DNA from: Pyrenophora tritici-repentis
Taxonomy: Eukaryota; Ascomycota; Dothideomycetes; Pleosporales; Pleosporaceae
Direction of reading: 5' to 3'
NCBI RefSeq assembly: GCF_003171515.1
Contig: NC_089391.1
Span: forward strand, 1 to 64,000
DNA: 64,000 nt
The position numbers and the translations under genes were made by a program. The notes under the pieces are model-generated. The model ran no database searches. It saw nothing but the letters and a program-made list of their open reading frames with translations, and was not told where the DNA came from. This document shows positions 31,561 to 41,067 of the stretch, piece after piece (position 1 is the first letter of the stretch; the number at the start of each line of letters is the position of its first letter).

Positions 31561-34433
31561 GTGATGGTAGGTGATGGGTGCGCAGGTGCTGGCGTAGGCG
31601 GCGATGGTGGCGGCGGTGATGGCGGCGATGGTGGCGGCGATGATGGCGGCGGCAATGGCGGCGATGATGGCGGCAGTTCAATATCAACATCCAGGGCGTC
31701 GGGTTTAGTTAGTTGATTTAGGTTCTTCTTTGGTCTTCCTCTGGCTTTCCGTGGGATGAGCTCATTAGATGTGCCCATTGGACCTGATTTGACTCTCAAG
31801 TTCAGGTCTATCTTTCCCCCTGGCACCTTCTCATTAGTTTGGATGACGCTAACTCTATGCGTATATCCAAGGTCAGGAGAGTAGACTTTGAACTGCTTGT
31901 CTGTAGTTTCAGAATATCCCATAAAGACGCCTGCTCGACCACGGTGCACTAACTTGTCTAATCTCCCTTTCGCTGGCAGCGTCTTTGGATTGAGATAGGT
32001 GTAACACTTGCTCCCCCAGACTCGTACGTGGTCTACGCCTGGGCGTTTCCCTGAGAATACCTGCTCTGGAGACGTGGGTTTTCCCTCGACCAGCGGTCCT
32101 GTTGGCAGTCTATTGCGGATGTAGGCGTCAGCCTCAGCGGCCTCGTCCCAGAACTCAATAGGAAGTTGTGCATCATCGAGCATTGCCCTCATTGCGTGTT
32201 CGGCAGTCTGGATGCTTCGCTCCACTGGTCCATTTTGATTCGAGCTCGCAATTACGGTGTAGTCGGCCTGAACCCCGTCTTCAGTTTCCCACTGGTTTAT
32301 CACAAGCTTTAGTTCTGGCGCATTGTCTGATCTGCAGGCCTTCACCTTCTTCCCAGTCTGGAGCTCTACCTTTGCCTTCCATCTGCGTAGCTCTAGGATA
32401 GCCTGGTCCTTGGTTTTCAGTGGTATCGACCAGTTCTTTCGGGAGTGGTTGCAGATTATTTGCATAAGGTAGTTATTTCCGCGGAGTGATGTAGGGAACG
32501 GTCCAGCTAAGTCAAGAGATACTAGTGCTAGTACCTCCTTTTTGTGTTCTGCTAGGATTTTGTTCATCTTATTCCTCATCTTGCCTTTAAGGCATGGGTC
32601 ACAGAAGCGCCTGTGGGCTGGGGGTACTTTAATCTTTTCAATTGTCGTTACCTTATACAGGTTTCGTAGCATTGCTGGGCCGTAGTGAGCAAACCGTCTG
32701 TGCATTAGCCTGTAGTTCCGGCGATCTTTCTTCGTGGACTTGTCTTCTTCGGATTCGTCTGGGTCCTGGTCGGATTGTGTCTCGGGTTGTGTCTCCTGAC
32801 TTTCCTCCGCAGTGCTTTGATCGTTGCTGTCGGTCCGAGTCTTGCCTGCAATAAACGCCTTTCCTGAGTACTTGCTTGCAATGTGGCTTACGATGTACAG
32901 ACCGTCCTTCTGTGCTGCTTGTACTGCGATTCTTGATTTGTCCTTAAAATACATGTTCTTGTCATCAAAAATGCCTTGAAGTCCCTCCCTACACAACCGT
33001 CTTGCTGCGATTAGATTCACGCCGAGCTTAGGTACGTAGAGAACCTTTCGGAGTAATCCTGTTGTCCCATCCAGTGCCTTCATCATAACAGTACCACGTT
33101 GGGTAGAATGAAGAAATCCTCCCCCAACCTGGATAGTGGTGAGCGGCGTGCGCTTTAGCGGTCCTCTAAACAGGTTTCTCTTGTCAGTCATGTGTGATGA
33201 AGCACCAGTATCAGCAATCCAGTTCGCCGGTGTGCTTTTACTAGCTTGTTCCGCAGAGATATGGCAGTGTTGCGTACATTCTGTTTCCACGGATGTAGAC
33301 TCGTGGCTGGTCTCGCTGTCCGTGCCTGAGGAGCCATTGTCCGTTCCAGAGTCAGAATCCTGATTCTTGGCTGCGTACCCATGCTTGCGCCTCGAGGTTG
33401 TCTTGACTGTAGGCTTGACAGGTTTGTCAGATCGCTTCTTGTTCTCATTTCTAGAAGGTCTCTTCGACTTGGCTGCGCGTCTCTCAGCTCTTTCGTCTTT
33501 CTCTCGAAGTTTTCTTCCGAATTCCTGAATTTCACCCTTGTATTTGCAGTCTCGGGCCCAGTGTTCTCCCTTACAATGGAGGCATCCTGTGGATGGGCCT
33601 AATTCAGGCGATGTAGAACGGGGGCGGTCGCGCATCGAGGAGTCCGAGCTTCTATGGTCATTCGGGTGACGGTACTTCGGGAATGCTACATTTGCATGCT
33701 CAGCCGTGTCGTTCAGTCGCAGCTCCTTCGTGCGGAGTGCAGCAATCTTTTCGTCAACCGTGAGAGAGGTCTGGACATCGAGATAGTCGATTACTGATCC
33801 GTAGCTTTCTGGAAGAGCGCGTAGCATGATCTGGAGAAGTGCCTCATCATTGTAGAGTCCCTTGGCAGCAGGCTTAGCTGCAATAATCTTGCGGCGGTAT
33901 TCTTTTAGCTTTGCCCACGTGTAGTCGACATCCTTCTCGTCTTTCCAGGTGAAGTTCTGAAGCTTGGTCATGATGTTGTTGGCTGTCAACTGATCAGTCT
34001 TTGAGTACTTGACCTTCAGTGCGGTCCAGAGGGCAGATGCAGTCTCGTACTCGTCTGCGAGAGCGTCGTCATCATCAAGGAGACTGTTTGTGATGTAGAA
34101 CAGTGCCTTAGCCTCATCCTTGTCGTATTCCTTTGCCTTTTCAGCGTTCCATGTACCTCCCAGTCGTTCGAAGTCGCTTGTCAGGCCTAGGACGCTTGCT
34201 TGTTCTGTAGGGTTGACAGTGCCGGCCGGGTCTTGAGAGGTGTTGGCAGTTGATGTGGAGGTGCCAGCTCCATGTCGTGCAATCCAGGCGTACGCGTGCT
34301 TCGTGACTTCGATAGTGTAGAAGATTCCCTTTCCCTTCAGCTTCAGTTTGTTATTGCGGAACCATTTCTCGTGATTCTCCTTCGTCAGCTTTGGGATCTT
34401 AGGCTCCTTATCGTATCTGTCGTCGCTGCCCAT
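31561..34433 (-). pseudogene. Copia-B gag-protease-integrase
   Basis: Start ATG at 34433. Gag of the UBN2/retrotran_gag type (LTKENHEKWF...LKGKGIFY), zinc knuckle CLHCKGEHWARDC (CX2CX4HX4C, about residue 281), protease ADTGASSH (about 407), GAG-pre-integrase finger HRRFAHYG...CDPC, and integrase core with DLAGP, RSDNAPE and NGPVERS. The C-terminal linker is a Pro/Ser run encoded by the GGCGGCGATG repeats at 31575-31680. The frame enters MITE-2 and terminates there at 31527. Confidence 0.9.
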
Positions 34434-34579
34434 CTTCGCGGTTGTGCTTTTGACTGTCTGTGACGCGTCAAATGCCGTAGTTGTGTGTGGTTTCGAGGTG
34501 TAGGGGGTGTTTAGTGGGTTTGTAAACGTTTTGGCGTCTGCGCCCTTCAGCTTTCTCTAGCTGGAACCGTATGCTCGTT

Positions 34580-34750
34580 TTCGGTGTGTGAGAAGCTCGT
34601 CTCGTCTTCCGTGTGCGAGAAGCCCGTCTCGTCTTTCGTATGCGAGAAGCTCGTCTCGTCTTCCGTGTGCGAGAAGCCCGTCTCGTCTTTCGTATGCGAG
34701 AAGCTCGTCTCGTCTTCCGTGTGCGAGAAGCTCGTCTCGACTTTCGTGGC
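34580..34750. repeat. 27-bp minisatellite in Copia-B leader
   Basis: About six to seven tandem 27-bp units (plus strand CGTGTGCGAGAAGCCCGTCT plus CGTCTTT), alternating GTGTGC and GTATGC variants to give a 54-bp higher-order period. On the minus (sense) strand one frame reads RTRKTRRAS per unit and is open across 34468-34800, but has no ATG. It lies between the primer-binding site and gag, so it belongs to the element's leader. Confidence 0.85.
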
Positions 34751-34802
34751 TTCAGATCACCTTGATCTGGTGGGTCGCCGAACCGTAGAGCACCGAGCAA
34801 CC

Positions 34803-34814
34803 GGGCTCATAACC
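34803..34814 (-). promoter_or_regulatory. Copia-B primer-binding site (initiator-Met half-tRNA)
   Basis: The minus strand reads GGTTATGAGCCC directly after the LTR end. It is complementary to the anticodon-loop side of initiator methionine tRNA (GGGCTCATAACC), the primer type used by many Copia elements. The same site occurs next to the Copia-E 5' LTR. Confidence 0.75.
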
Positions 34815-35057
34815 TATTGAGAAGCTGGCACTATTAGTAGTAGTATGACTACCTAATAGAGCGCTCTCTAAGGCACAACGGTAGTGGTGGTACGACTCGT
34901 ATTGTATTGACTAAGGAGCTATTCACACGTTCGTAGATCCGTGTTGCGTGCAGCTGCGTCCAAGCTCCCCGCTAGGACCCACCTGCACGTGTCACCAATC
35001 ATGTGACTACTCCTCCGCTTGATACCACCAAGTCACTTACGGACTGTATTCTCAACA
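34815..35057 (-). repeat. Copia-B 5' LTR (proposed limits)
   Basis: The minus strand starts TGTTGAGAATACAGTCC and ends CTTCTCAATA, immediately before the primer-binding site. Ends form an imperfect inverted repeat (TGTTGAGAATA / TATTGAGAAG). There is no second copy in the window to confirm the limits, since the 3' end of the element is missing. Confidence 0.5.
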
Positions 35058-35115
35058 GTAATTAAGGTAATTGCGATAATTGCAGGGTTAGTAAGAGCAA
35101 CAAGGGCAACACAAG
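35058..35115 (-). repeat. Inverted relic of the subtelomeric tract
   Basis: The 58 bases between the Copia-B LTR and the Copia-C LTR (ATTAAGGTAATTGCGATAAT ... GTAAGAGCAACAAGGGCAAC) match the reverse complement of about 17330-17390 (ATTAAGGTGATTGCGATGAT ... GTAAGAGCAACAAGGGCAGC) with scattered differences. It is a remnant of another copy of the C/T-rich tract in the opposite orientation. Confidence 0.75.
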
Positions 35116-35279
35116 TGTCAGATATAATGAGATATTGCACAAAAGTGATGGATGTTGATGATTGTGTGTATTGTGTTCTGTCTATCGTGTGTCCGCGCTT
35201 GTGGCCCTCTTGAGGGGCGCACTGATCCTCTCTACGCTGATTGGTTGCTGCCAACGTCGAGTAACCCTGCTATCTGACA
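35116..35279 (-). repeat. Copia-C 3' LTR
   Basis: 164 bp, same as 40198-40361 except about one base. The minus-strand polypurine tract GCTGAGGGGGTG lies immediately inside it. Confidence 0.93.
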
Positions 35280-35334
35280 CACCCCCTCAGCTTGGAAGCC
35301 CTGATTGCAAGCTGCGTAAACTGGTTAATCGATC

Positions 35335-38300
35335 CTACATATAGAGGCCTTCCAGATGCTCCTGCAACTTCTCAAGCTCAGCTTCTTTCAACGGGGATTC
35401 TTTGCGTTTAACAAGTCCCAACTGATCAAGGAAACTGGCCCATTTATTGGCTGGCAGTGACTTGGTGAATCCGTCTGCGATCATGTTGTCAGACGGAACA
35501 TACTCTACCTTGATCGTCTTTCGGGTAACTTCTTGTCGTAGCCAATGATTGTGTATGTCAACGTGCCGAAGCTTTGTTTGCAATTTGGCAACGTCTTCAT
35601 TTACTAGACGGATTGTCTGGGTATTGTCGCACTTGATTGTGATAATTGGATTGCTTAGGTTTACCTGAAGCTCCTTCAACAACCGCGACGTAAAGATTGC
35701 CTCCTTAGCAACTTGTGATAGGGCAAGCAGCTCTGCTTCTGTTGTTGATGTTGTCACAGTATCTTGCTTACTTGCTCTCCAAGCGATGAGTCCTCCGAAC
35801 AGCTTAATTGCGTATCCCTGCGAGCTTTTCCTGTCTAGTGTGTTGTCTGCAAACGATGCGTCACTTGCTACCTCAAGGCCATCGCCTCTACCGAGTTCGA
35901 GGGCTAGGGATTCTGTTTTCTTGAGGTACAGGAGCACACGGTCTGCAGCGTCCTGGTGTTCTGTACTTGGATTGACTAGGAAGCGAGCAAGTCGTGATGT
36001 TGCAAAGGCTATGTCGGGTCTTGTTGTGACTGCAGCGAATAGAAGCGAGCCAATCTTGCGCTGGTAGCGGTTGATCTCGGACGGCTCTGCTAGGTCACTC
36101 CTGGGTCTGAGTTCCATGCCTGACATCGGCGTGTCATGTCTGATGTCTTGTCGGCTTGCTAGTTGGCTGATTTTGTCTGCGTATGCGGCTTGAGATAGCT
36201 GTATGGTCTTCTGCTTGCGATTGCGCATGACCTCTACGCCGAGAAACCACTGTAAGTTATCTCCTCCCGTACAAGCGTATTTTTCTTGGATCCGGTTGAT
36301 GGCCTTCATGGCCTCTGATTCTTGCTTTGAATGGTACGCAACGATGATGTCGTCCACATAGAAGAAGATGATAACTCCGTCTTTGATCATGCAGCATGGC
36401 TCCTGTGGTATTTGTTGAAACCCTATCGAAGCAAGAGTTGGAGTGAATTCTTTCTGCCACAGTAATGGTGAGATCCGGAGCCCATACAGTGCCTTTCGCA
36501 CTTTGAGTAGAGTGCCAGGCTTCTGATACCCTTTTGGCATCCTCATGTATATTTCTCTGTCGATTGCAGCATGCACAAAAGCATTAGTGACGTCGTATTG
36601 CTTTAGCTCAAGATCGTATTTGGCGGCGATTGCCATGAGCATTCTGAATGAGCGTCCTGCCAATGTTGCTGCGTATGTGTCTTGGGAGGTGATGTTGCGT
36701 TGTTGGTCTCCTCTTACCACCAATCTTGCCTTACATTTGATGAGGCGGTGATGCTTGTCGAGTTTGTAGGTGTATACCCACATACAGTCTAGGATCTGGT
36801 GCCCTGCTCGTTTGACTGGTGATGCTTGGACCTCAGTCCATGACTTCATTTGTTGGTGACTCTGAAGGTGTGTCTTTTCTGCTTCCTTGAACATTTCGTA
36901 TAGTGGATGGTCTTCCAGCTTTGAGTATGCTGTTGGGAGTGGCGGTAGCTGGTTGCGACGGGGCTTGATTCCCTTGGATAGCAGTCTCTTCACCTGAGCC
37001 TTGTCGATTGGCTTTCCTTCGTGTTGACCAATGTGTCCTGATTCGGTGCCGGCCATGAATGCGGCTGCCCATGGATTGGTCATTGATGTTGATTGGTTGG
37101 ACATGTTCGTCATATCCTCGTTGTTCACCTCTCCTTGAACTAGCAAGGCCACAGGTGGAGGAGTTGGTGGCGGGGTTAGATATGCCTCTACCACCTTCCT
37201 TCCTTGGTGGTATCTGGTTTTCTGAGTGCGCGGGCTCTCTTCCTGCGTCGTATCGTCCTCGTAGAACGTCTCGGTTTCTGGTTGTTGGCTCTGAGTACCT
37301 GGGAGTTCGACTGTTCTTACCCAAGTTGCGATTTCCTCTAGGGTGTTGTGCATAAGATTGTCCATTAGGTCCTCAGTCTTGCCGTTGAAGATTGTGTCTT
37401 CGTTAAACACTACGTCGCGAGTGCTGATTACCTTTGCCATGGATGGGATCCAGATGCGGTAGATGTTTGTTGACTGATATCCCACAAGATACCCAATCCA
37501 GGCTTTTGGGTCCAGCCGTTGCAGCCTTGACTTTCCTCGGTGGGTATCGTCTGTCATTGCAAAGGCTTTGCACCCATATGCTCTTAGATGAGCTTGGTTT
37601 GGTCTTCGGGGTCCGGTGACTATGCCATTTGTGGCAGCTGCGCGCGTGAAGAATATTTCGTAAGGCGATTTCCACTTGTTTGGATAATTTGGCGTTCGAT
37701 TGTATAGGTATACCGCCGCTCTGGTTATCTCTGGCCAGAGTTCCCATGGAAGATTCGCATCTAGTCGAATTGCGCGTGCCTTTTCTTTTATCACACCCCC
37801 TGAGCGTTCGGCTCCTCCGTTCTGCGCTTGTGTGTCTGGAGCGGAAGGCTCGAGTCTGATTGATAGGGACGTGCACCATTTCTCGACTTCTTGCTTAACT
37901 GTGACGATCTCGTTGTCTGTTTCAATGACCTTGACCGTAATGTTGAACTGTTTCTTCATAAATTGGATAAAGAGGGCTAATAGGCGAATAATAGAGCGTG
38001 CTGGCCTATTGTCTTTGAAGTAGAAATCCCAAACGTATCGGGAGTTTCGGCAAGTTATTAGCATCTGACTCTTTTCCTTAGTGAAGCTGTCCGCCTCGTA
38101 CTCATGGAAGTCGATTGCAATTCTTTCTCCAGGACCTTCGTCATTTAGTCTTAGCGCCCTTCTTATTTGGCGCTTCGACTTTGATCTGCCGCAGGCGTCA
38201 CATTGTACTGTGGTGATTCCTTTGATCCTCACCCCCTCAGATTGCTGTATGAGGTGTTCAATAGCGGATGGCCCTGGATGTCCTAGTCGTTTATGCCATA

Positions 38301-38778
38301 GCATGGCTGTCGCCCTTTGTGGTGATCGCTTGGTTCGATTCATACGCACATGGAAGGCTGAGTCGAATGGAGTGGTGTCTTCGATAATCCATTGCCCATG
38401 GCGTTCCGATAGGATAGCAATAATTGTTCCATCCCATCGTCGCAGGCTTGTTGGATCTTCCCGATTGTCCCACCATATTCCTTGTCGTCGGAGTAGCCTG
38501 AATGATACTAGGCTGCAGAGGAAGTCTGGACACCACGCAACGTTGACAATGTGCAAGGCTTGTTTGTCCTGAGATCCCTCTGTTGTCAATGTGACAGCTC
38601 CGTATCCTCGTATCCAGACTTTGGAACTGCCGGCCCAGATGTAGTCCCCTGGCGTCGACGGGCGTACGTCTTCAATTCTTGAGAGGTCGTTGCAGATGTG
38701 CGTAGTCGAGCCGGAATCCAGGATGAAGGCATCCTTTAATGGATATCCTTGTTGGCTTGCGCTGAATGCCGCTTTCAT
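35335..38778 (-). CDS. Copia-C pol: protease-integrase-RT-RNase H
   Basis: 1147 residues from the first ATG after the gag stop, but in frame with gag and open back to it. Protease ILDSGSTTHICND is near residue 20, so the domain would be incomplete if translation began at this ATG, which favours production as a gag-pol fusion. Integrase: HKRLGHPG...CDAC finger, then IDFHEYE, ETDNE and QNGGAERSGG. RT: VYTYKLDKHHRLIKCKARLV, YDVTNAFVHA, LYGLRISPLLW and FFYVDDIIV (about residue 806). RNase H: SDASFADNTLDRKSSQGYA, TSTTEAELLAL, KCDNTQTIRL and HVDIHNHWLRQEV. The stop is TAG at 35335, next to the polypurine tract. No lesion seen. Confidence 0.92.
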   Translation of the reverse strand: MKAAFSASQQGYPLKDAFILDSGSTTHICNDLSRIEDVRPSTPGDYIWAGSSKVWIRGYGAVTLTTEGSQDKQALHIVNVAWCPDFLCSLVSFRLLRRQGIWWDNREDPTSLRRWDGTIIAILSERHGQWIIEDTTPFDSAFHVRMNRTKRSPQRATAMLWHKRLGHPGPSAIEHLIQQSEGVRIKGITTVQCDACGRSKSKRQIRRALRLNDEGPGERIAIDFHEYEADSFTKEKSQMLITCRNSRYVWDFYFKDNRPARSIIRLLALFIQFMKKQFNITVKVIETDNEIVTVKQEVEKWCTSLSIRLEPSAPDTQAQNGGAERSGGVIKEKARAIRLDANLPWELWPEITRAAVYLYNRTPNYPNKWKSPYEIFFTRAAATNGIVTGPRRPNQAHLRAYGCKAFAMTDDTHRGKSRLQRLDPKAWIGYLVGYQSTNIYRIWIPSMAKVISTRDVVFNEDTIFNGKTEDLMDNLMHNTLEEIATWVRTVELPGTQSQQPETETFYEDDTTQEESPRTQKTRYHQGRKVVEAYLTPPPTPPPVALLVQGEVNNEDMTNMSNQSTSMTNPWAAAFMAGTESGHIGQHEGKPIDKAQVKRLLSKGIKPRRNQLPPLPTAYSKLEDHPLYEMFKEAEKTHLQSHQQMKSWTEVQASPVKRAGHQILDCMWVYTYKLDKHHRLIKCKARLVVRGDQQRNITSQDTYAATLAGRSFRMLMAIAAKYDLELKQYDVTNAFVHAAIDREIYMRMPKGYQKPGTLLKVRKALYGLRISPLLWQKEFTPTLASIGFQQIPQEPCCMIKDGVIIFFYVDDIIVAYHSKQESEAMKAINRIQEKYACTGGDNLQWFLGVEVMRNRKQKTIQLSQAAYADKISQLASRQDIRHDTPMSGMELRPRSDLAEPSEINRYQRKIGSLLFAAVTTRPDIAFATSRLARFLVNPSTEHQDAADRVLLYLKKTESLALELGRGDGLEVASDASFADNTLDRKSSQGYAIKLFGGLIAWRASKQDTVTTSTTEAELLALSQVAKEAIFTSRLLKELQVNLSNPIITIKCDNTQTIRLVNEDVAKLQTKLRHVDIHNHWLRQEVTRKTIKVEYVPSDNMIADGFTKSLPANKWASFLDQLGLVKRKESPLKEAELEKLQEHLEGLYM

Positions 38779-38811
38779 CGTGCCCTCATCAATTCTTGAG
38801 ATTTCGCGTCC

Positions 38812-38820
38812 ATCTAGTCA
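38812..38820 (-). promoter_or_regulatory. Candidate stop-codon readthrough site (UGA CUA G)
   Basis: The gag stop reads TGA CTA GAT on the minus strand. The following codons are in the same frame as pol and contain no further stop. UGA-CUA(-G) is a known efficient readthrough context in fungi and animals (for example cryptic peroxisomal isoforms of glycolytic enzymes). Function here is inferred. Confidence 0.6.
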
Positions 38821-40152
38821 TTCAATGACTGCGTCCGGTGTTTGTGATGTCTTGATATGAGGTGTAATCGATCGTGACGTTGTCGAGAATCGAGGTCGTT
38901 TAGTCTCTGGGGACATTTCCTGCATCGTTCTCTGTAAGTTGGTGTCATTTTCAAGTTTGTACTGTACTAATCTTGCGATGCCTCGATTTGGCTTGAACCA
39001 TTCAGGTGCCTTGGCTTTGTTCACATAGTAGCAGTCAGATATCTCATGACGCTGTTCACAGGCAGGACATATGTCTCCAGCTTTCGCTGAATTCCTCTCC
39101 GGGATCTGCTTGGTTCTGGTACTTTGACCATCCATCTTGCGTTTGTTTGATTGCCTAGGGTTTCCCCGGCCTTGGTTGGATGGCGCTCTTAATTCCACAC
39201 TAGAGGCGTCCCTCAGTGTGTCCGAGTCGGGTTCACCGCTCGCCGCGTATAAGTCTCCTACCGCGAAGGCGCTCTTTGGCTTCCCTCTTGATGGATATTG
39301 AAGACTCATATATTCACGGAAGAGTTTCATCATCCTTTTCCTATTCATGGCTTTCTTATCGTACCCTGGCCCTTGGAACCCTGCGGTCCAGGTTGATGCC
39401 ATTTTAGATACGGAGCCTAGGAAGTCGTCTATTACGGCTTGTGTTTGCATAACCTCGGCCACCTCAAGGGTTTCAGCTCGAGTTGCAGCCTGATCGTATT
39501 CATTTAGCCACGTCTCCCAGTTTGTGGTTGAACGCATTGGCTTGAGTGCGGCTTGGTATCTCTCTCGTGCTCGCGCTCTCTCCTCGTCTTCATCCACTCC
39601 AACTGTGTCTTGGAGGGCGGTTATCCAGTCGCGCGGCGTGCCGTTCTCGGCGCAACAGCTAAGTTGTAAATGGGGTGTTACGGTTGTAAGGATGTGTTCG
39701 ACCATCTTTGAGATTTTGTTGCTTTCTTCTTGATAGTCCCTCTCCCGTATTTTGTATGACTCAAGGCGCAGCTTGTAGTCGTCGCGATCCTCCTTATACG
39801 CTTCTTGTCCTTTCTCTGAGAGTTCTGACACTCGCGTTGGTATAGTGGGGATTCGTGAGGTTGTTGTCGACATTTCTGTAGTGTCTTGTGCTGATCCTCG
39901 CGTGTTGCCTCTAGCGTTTCGGGTGGTATGCGATGAGGCAGCTGAGGGGCTACTTGACGGTTCATACTGCGAAATGTCTGGGGGTAGCGGAGCCTCCGGT
40001 TGGATGCGCTGGAGTCGCACTCCTTCGGGGTCCAACAGTGGCCAAATGCCTTGCGACTGGCATTTCAGCTTAAGTTGGCGGTACCAAGGGATCCAGTTGC
40101 TTGAGTCGGTGAGGATGACCGTCGCGTCCCGTTGGGTCTGGATTGTTGCCAT
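38818..40152 (-). CDS. Copia-C gag
   Basis: 444 residues from ATG at 40152, just inside the 5' LTR; an earlier ATG would start within the LTR. It contains WIPWYRQLKLKCQSQGIWPL, typical of the gag/UBN2 start in Copia elements, then a charged coiled-coil region (residues about 100-170) and a finger CPACEQRHEISDC (CX2CX3HX4C) near residue 368. It forms the virus-like particle around the RNA. It ends at UGA, which is in frame with pol. Confidence 0.9.
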   Translation of the reverse strand: MATIQTQRDATVILTDSSNWIPWYRQLKLKCQSQGIWPLLDPEGVRLQRIQPEAPLPPDISQYEPSSSPSAASSHTTRNARGNTRGSAQDTTEMSTTTSRIPTIPTRVSELSEKGQEAYKEDRDDYKLRLESYKIRERDYQEESNKISKMVEHILTTVTPHLQLSCCAENGTPRDWITALQDTVGVDEDEERARARERYQAALKPMRSTTNWETWLNEYDQAATRAETLEVAEVMQTQAVIDDFLGSVSKMASTWTAGFQGPGYDKKAMNRKRMMKLFREYMSLQYPSRGKPKSAFAVGDLYAASGEPDSDTLRDASSVELRAPSNQGRGNPRQSNKRKMDGQSTRTKQIPERNSAKAGDICPACEQRHEISDCYYVNKAKAPEWFKPNRGIARLVQYKLENDTNLQRTMQEMSPETKRPRFSTTSRSITPHIKTSQTPDAVIE

Positions 40153-40197
40153 TTTCGTGGTTTTATCGCTCGTTATTGAGGCAGTGAGACTCTTAAT

Positions 40198-40361
40198 TGT
40201 CAGATATAATGAGATATTGCACAAAAGTGATGGATGTTGATGATTGTGTGTATTGTGTTCTGTCTATCGTGTGTCCGCGCTTGTGGCCCTCTTGAGGGGC
40301 GCACTGACCCTCTCTACGCTGATTGGTTGCTGCCAACGTCGAGTAACCCTGCTATCTGACA
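40198..40361 (-). repeat. Copia-C 5' LTR
   Basis: 164 bp, pair of 35116-35279. On its outer side (40362) the sequence passes directly into Copia-D gag coding sequence, so this junction is also the truncation point of Copia-D. Confidence 0.93.
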
Positions 40362-41067
40362 GGAGGACAAAAAGGACCCTCCAACACTTGAAGCTTTGAT
40401 TAACCGATACCGACGATGGATCGCGACGAAGCGTACCCACACGAAGACTCTTGGCAGCTTTGCAGCCAAGGACAGCACCCAGGCCACCCAGGCTACTCTA
40501 GCTATCACCGACACAAGGCCAAACAACCGTCCGCAATGCGTCTGTGGCCTCTATCACAATATCTTAGAGTGCTACACTCTAAACGAAACGGCAGAAGGCC
40601 GTCCAGAAGGTTTTAGACCAAATCGAACAAGACTCAGCACAGTTCGTACTGCTTTTAAGGATCGCGAGCTCTTGAAGAAGATCAAGAAGCTCTACAAGGA
40701 TAACAACGTCCGATGGACGTTCGATACAGCACAAAACTCCGATCGATCTGAGAAGAAGACCGAGAATAAGACCGAGAATAAGACCGATAGACCCACTTCA
40801 GCATCCAGAGGCCGACGACCTTACGCTGATCGAATCGACGACAATGACTCGAACGGAGACTATTACGCAAACAATGCGTTTCACTTGGCTCAGATTACAA
40901 CACCAAAAGGTGATACTCTGCTCGACAGATGGATCGTTGATCCTGGTTCCAACGTCCATATCTGCAACTCGACCTATTTCAACTGGCGTACGACGTCAAA
41001 TGCCAAATCAACCGACGTTATCTTCGCAGGCGCAACTAGCTATCAGGTTGCTGCCTGGGGGAGGTGA
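40362..41067 (+). pseudogene. Copia-D gag (partial) and protease
   Basis: Open from the truncation point: gag C-terminal half (DPPTLEALINRYRRW), a finger CVCGLYHNILEC, a charged segment with KTENKTENKT, and protease VDPGSNVHICN (D-P-G-S instead of D-T/S-G). The frame ends in a TGA directly after a run of five Gs (41056-41060), and the homologous continuation is in the next frame (INVNRGNQKKDILLTHVAYV), so a single-base indel in the G run is likely. Confidence 0.85.

Larger units (their letters stand above)
29803..35057 (-). mobile_element. Copia-B, LTR retrotransposon truncated by hAT1
   Basis: Minus-strand Copia element: 5' LTR (34815-35057), initiator-Met half-tRNA primer site, leader with minisatellite, gag-pol. 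It is interrupted by MITE-2 (31400-31560) and ends abruptly at hAT1 inside RNase H, so the RNase H end and 3' LTR are missing. They are not on the far side of hAT1 either, where TLH lies instead. Confidence 0.88.
35116..40361 (-). mobile_element. Copia-C, full-length LTR retrotransposon
   Basis: Minus-strand element, 5246 bp, with 164-bp LTRs (35116-35279 and 40198-40361; TGTCAGATAGC...ATATCTGACA) differing at one base that I can see (T/C near 35227/40309). A polypurine tract (GAGGGGGTG on minus) abuts the 3' LTR. Gag and pol are in the same frame, separated by a UGA. Outer flanks are ACAAG and GGAGG, so there is no target duplication. Confidence 0.93.

Noticed and set aside
34580..34750. CRISPR-like direct repeats
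   Set aside because: Contiguous 27-bp units with no spacers, in a eukaryotic retrotransposon leader: a minisatellite.
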